Part shown: one piece after another, positions 4,252 to 6,574 of the stretch | Layout: each line of letters opens with the position of its first letter | How positions within the stretch are numbered: position 1 is the stretch's first letter | Origin: Gammaproteobacteria bacterium | Lineage (GTDB): Bacteria > Pseudomonadota > Gammaproteobacteria > UBA6429 > Thiohalophilaceae | Length of the DNA stretch: 6,574 bases | Direction of reading: 5' to 3' | Assembly: GCA_013152045.1 (NCBI GenBank) | Contig: JAADGZ010000180.1 | Coordinates: 1-6,574, forward strand | Notes under the pieces: model-generated | The model's database searches: none | What the model was told of the DNA's origin: nothing | What the model saw: the letters and a program-made list of their open reading frames with translations, nothing else | Position numbers and translations under genes: made by a program

Positions 4252-6103
4252 ACGGCTACTGGTTTCCCTGTACGATTTATTAACCATCCCGCTTGCCTGG
4301 TTTGGTGCCTATTTTTTGCGTTTTAACCTGGAGCCGCTAACTGCAACTGCTCTGCAGCAGGCGCTTTATACGCTGCCTTTGCTGTTTATTGTTCAGGGTC
4401 TGGTCTATCGTTGGCAGGGTTTATACCTGGGGGTTTGGCGTTTTGCCTCAATACCGGATTTCCTGCGGATTGTAAAGGCGGTCGTTATCGGTGTATCTAT
4501 TTCCGTGGCCCTGATTTTCGCCATCAATCGTATGGAAGGCATTCCACGCTCAATTTTTCCACTATACGGCATGCTGCTGTTTCTCCTGCTGGGGGGGGCG
4601 CGTATTTCCTACCGTATATCCAAGGATAAACGAATTCTGGACAAGGATGCCTTATCGGTATTGATCGTTGGCGCCGGCCGTGGTGGCGAAATTGTGGCGC
4701 GGGAACTGAATCAACCGCAGGAAGAGAATAGTGCTTATGTGCCAGTTGGTTTTGTTGATGATGCACGGGGCAAACAGGGCCGGGAAGTGCAGGGACTGCA
4801 GGTGCTGGGTACGATCAACAATATACCGGAGGTAGTCGCGAAGCACGAGATAAAACTGGTGATTATTGCCATGCCTTCTGTATCGTCAGCCAAGATGCGG
4901 GAAATCGTCAATATCTGCGAGAAGCTCGATATAGAATTTCGCACCCTGCCACGCGTCAGTGATATGGCGCTGGGCCGGGTAACCGTCAATACTTTGCGTG
5001 AAGTTTCGATTGATGATCTACTTGGTCGGGATCAAATTAAGTTGGACTGGGATAGTATTGAAACAGGTATCAAGGGCAAGACCATCCTGGTCAGTGGCGG
5101 CGGCGGTTCAATTGGTTCGGAACTCTGTCGGCAGATTGCCAGAATGAACCCGCAAGCCCTGATTATTTTTGAACGCAGCGAATATAATCTGTACGAGATT
5201 GAGCGAGAACTATTGCTGCAATTTCCCGATGTCCTCGTCTACGCCTGCCTTGGTGATGTCAGTGACAAGGTGTCGGTTGATCACATCATGTCTCGCTTCC
5301 ATCCCAGTGTGGTTTTTCATGCCGCTGCGTATAAACATGTTCCCATGCTGCAGCATCAGGTTCGTGAGGCGGTCAAGAATAACGTGCTGGGCACCAAGGT
5401 GCTGGCTGAATCAGCCGATCAATACGGTGTGGACTGTTTTATCATGATTTCGACGGACAAAGCCGTGAATCCGACCAATGTGATGGGTGCCTCAAAACGT
5501 GTGGCAGAAATTTTTTGCCAGAATTTTAATTTACGCTCATCGACTTCCTTTATCACGGTACGCTTTGGTAATGTTCTGGGTTCGGCTGGCAGCGTGGTCC
5601 CCTTGTTCAAGGCGCAATTGAAAAAAGGCGGGCCACTGACCGTGACCCACCCAGATATGATTCGTTATTTTATGACTATTCCCGAGGCATGTCAGTTAAT
5701 CATGCAGTCTGCGGTAATGGGATCGGGGGGTGAGATTTTCGTGTTGGATATGGGTGAACCGGTGAAAATTACTTATCTTGCCGAGCAAATGATTCGCCTG
5801 TCTGGAAAAGAACCCGGAAAGGATGTGGAAATCATATATACTGGGCTACGCCCGGGGGAAAAACTGTTTGAAGAACTTTTCCATGAGTCTGAGAACCTAT
5901 CCGCAACTCGTCATGAAAAAGTTTTGCTGGCTAATTACCGGGAAGTAGACTGGAAGTTTATGAGCAAGAATCTGGATGAGGTGGCGAGCAAATGCGCTGC
6001 CTATGATGAGGAAGGCATCTATGAGTTGGTGAAGACATTTGTGCCGGAAATGAAACCGACTTCATTTAAAGAGGAACGACTTATTTCCAATTCCGGCAAC
6101 TAG
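4235..6103 (+). CDS. wbpM: Membrane-anchored UDP-GlcNAc 4,6-dehydratase (WbpM/PglF/FlaA1-type large form)
   Basis: Removes water from UDP-GlcNAc to give UDP-4-keto-6-deoxy-GlcNAc, the precursor of QuiNAc, FucNAc and bacillosamine in surface glycans. It has 622 residues; WbpM has about 665 and PglF about 590. Domain order: about four membrane helices (residues 10-126); a first Rossmann-like domain with G146-A-G-R-G-G-E; then the catalytic SDR domain with the NAD motif G288-x-x-G291-x-x-G294. The catalytic region reads S406-T-D-K-A-V-N-P-T-N-V-M417-G-A-S-K421, so Met stands where most SDRs have Tyr. This M-x-x-x-K form is normal for the large WbpM/PglF-type dehydratases and is not a defect. The family C-terminal motif L-R-P-G-E-K is at 538-543. 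The start at ATG 4235 has AGGAA upstream and overlaps wbpL by 17 bases. A G8 run at 4591-4598 lies in the last membrane helix. The product would feed the SDR enzyme encoded two genes upstream. Confidence 0.93.
   Translation: MLNSNRRLLVSLYDLLTIPLAWFGAYFLRFNLEPLTATALQQALYTLPLLFIVQGLVYRWQGLYLGVWRFASIPDFLRIVKAVVIGVSISVALIFAINRMEGIPRSIFPLYGMLLFLLLGGARISYRISKDKRILDKDALSVLIVGAGRGGEIVARELNQPQEENSAYVPVGFVDDARGKQGREVQGLQVLGTINNIPEVVAKHEIKLVIIAMPSVSSAKMREIVNICEKLDIEFRTLPRVSDMALGRVTVNTLREVSIDDLLGRDQIKLDWDSIETGIKGKTILVSGGGGSIGSELCRQIARMNPQALIIFERSEYNLYEIERELLLQFPDVLVYACLGDVSDKVSVDHIMSRFHPSVVFHAAAYKHVPMLQHQVREAVKNNVLGTKVLAESADQYGVDCFIMISTDKAVNPTNVMGASKRVAEIFCQNFNLRSSTSFITVRFGNVLGSAGSVVPLFKAQLKKGGPLTVTHPDMIRYFMTIPEACQLIMQSAVMGSGGEIFVLDMGEPVKITYLAEQMIRLSGKEPGKDVEIIYTGLRPGEKLFEELFHESENLSATRHEKVLLANYREVDWKFMSKNLDEVASKCAAYDEEGIYELVKTFVPEMKPTSFKEERLISNSGN
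4591..4598 (+). repeat. G8 homopolymer tract in wbpM
   Basis: Eight G in a row cover the third base of a Leu codon, G120, G121 and the first base of the following Ala codon. Poly-G tracts of this length are classic slipped-strand sites in other bacteria. A one-base change would truncate the protein before both nucleotide-binding domains. Variation in this organism is unproven. Confidence 0.5.
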
Positions 6104-6112
6104 ATTTTATAG

Positions 6113-6116
6113 AAGG
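6113..6116 (+). promoter_or_regulatory. Ribosome binding site deciding the TTG start of the last gene
   Basis: AAGG is eight bases before TTG 6125. The frame has a stop at 6110-6112 and no ATG or GTG before the DLDGT motif, so TTG 6125 is the only sensible start that keeps the HAD motif. Confidence 0.5.
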
Positions 6117-6124
6117 TCAGAAAT

Positions 6125-6574
6125 TTGTCCAAGCTATTACCACTGTGCGTTGACCTTGATGGCACACTCGTTCACTCTGATATGTTGCAGGAGTCCTTCA
6201 TTCGGCTTCTACGGCAGAAATTTCTTTATATTTTCTTTATTCCCTTCTGGCTGCTGAAGGGAAAATTCTGTTTGAAGCACAAACTTGCCGAAAAGGTGAA
6301 CATTGATTACGGCTGCCTGCCTTATAACAGAAAGCTTATTGAATATATCGAGAAAGAGAAAAAAAAGGGCCGAGAGATTGTCCTGGTCACGGCAGCAGAC
6401 AAAATAATTGCCGAAGGTGTTGCTGCGCAACTGGGACTATTTGATGGGGTTCTGGCTAGCACGGATGGCGTTAATCTTAAAGGCAGGAAAAAAGCGGCTG
6501 TGTTGATAGAAAAATATGCCGATAAAGGATTTGATTATATCGGTAATGAAAAGGTCGATCTGTATGTTTGGAAG
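6125..6574 (+). CDS. HAD-like phosphatase domain, probable N-terminus of a HAD-UbiA prenyltransferase fusion (3' end outside window)
   Basis: The first 150 residues are present and open to the window edge. Haloacid-dehalogenase motifs are visible: motif I D10-L-D12-G-T (nucleophile D10, acid/base D12), motif II V-L-V-T89-A-A, a motif III region G-R-K-K at 120-123, and motif IV Y-I-G-N141-E-K-V-D145. Residues 33-44 are hydrophobic and aromatic (cap region or membrane-facing). The set VDLDGTLV, WLLKG, LVTAAD and DYIGN...DLYVW resembles the N-terminus of proteins of about 480 residues that fuse a HAD domain to a UbiA-type polyprenyl transferase. These are often found near polysaccharide genes; this assignment is from memory and the UbiA part is not in the window. 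Such fusions could join a phosphoribosyl (or other) group to polyprenyl phosphate and dephosphorylate it, but that is inference. The gene starts 21 bases after wbpM, presumably in the same operon. A stand-alone HAD phosphatase is the alternative. An A8 run is at 6359-6366. Confidence 0.72.
   Translation, partial: MSKLLPLCVDLDGTLVHSDMLQESFIRLLRQKFLYIFFIPFWLLKGKFCLKHKLAEKVNIDYGCLPYNRKLIEYIEKEKKKGREIVLVTAADKIIAEGVAAQLGLFDGVLASTDGVNLKGRKKAAVLIEKYADKGFDYIGNEKVDLYVWK

Noticed and set aside
5169..5447. 92-codon + strand ORF inside wbpM in another frame
   Set aside because: Overlaps the conserved catalytic domain, has Cys- and Arg-rich low-quality composition and no family resemblance.
5483..5485. 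Met instead of catalytic Tyr in the WbpM-type dehydratase as a damaged active site
   Set aside because: The S-M-K form is characteristic of the large WbpM/PglF-type dehydratases, so the enzyme is expected to be active.
6209..6430. 73-codon reverse-strand ORF at the window end
   Set aside because: Antisense to the HAD domain, whose motifs are clear in the + frame.
1..6574. CRISPR array, insertion sequence or integration site
   Set aside because: No regularly spaced repeats, transposase or integrase genes, or terminal inverted repeats were seen.

Overview
The window reads as a piece of a gammaproteobacterial chromosome of moderate GC content (judged by eye, not counted). The evidence is a PpiD tail that closely resembles the enterobacterial and pseudomonad protein, followed by an O-antigen-type gene order also known from Pseudomonas (wbpV-, wbpL- and wbpM-like genes). 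I cannot name the genus. All genes lie on the + strand and are densely packed.

Layout: (1) 3-725, the C-terminal 240 residues of the periplasmic chaperone PpiD, whose start lies left of the window. (2) 726-906, the only sizeable gap (181 bases). It has no RNA gene, but it holds an A/T-rich near-palindrome, a 19-base dyad, a pair of GGATTAAC direct repeats and a possible 14-codon leader ORF. It is the best place for a promoter of what follows. (3) 907-2193, a sodium/proton-coupled dicarboxylate or acidic amino acid symporter of the SDF family. (4) 2217-6103, a three-gene surface-polysaccharide module: an NAD(P)-dependent sugar reductase/epimerase, a WbpL-type polyprenyl-phosphate sugar-1-phosphate transferase, and a WbpM-type UDP-GlcNAc 4,6-dehydratase. 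(5) 6125-6574, the N-terminal HAD phosphatase-like domain of what is probably a HAD-UbiA fusion prenyltransferase, cut by the window end.

How the genes work together: WbpM-type enzymes convert UDP-GlcNAc to the 4-keto-6-deoxy sugar, the SDR enzyme is of the type that reduces it to UDP-QuiNAc, and the WbpL-type enzyme loads a 6-deoxy-HexNAc-1-phosphate onto undecaprenyl phosphate. Together they would make the first lipid-linked sugar of an O-antigen or related glycan. The HAD-UbiA protein would add a second polyprenyl-phosphate activity, perhaps phosphoribosyl/arabinosyl-lipid synthesis. The spacings (23 bases, 28 bases, a 17-base overlap, 21 bases) suggest one transcript from the symporter onward.

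I see no wholly unknown gene system. The less expected signals lie in the DNA: a perfect 11-bp-arm palindrome inside wbpL, a perfect 10-bp stem-loop across the symporter stop codon, a perfect 16-bp palindrome in the symporter, and 8-9-base homopolymer runs in all four glycan genes, including G8 in wbpM, which are candidate slippage (phase-variation) tracts.
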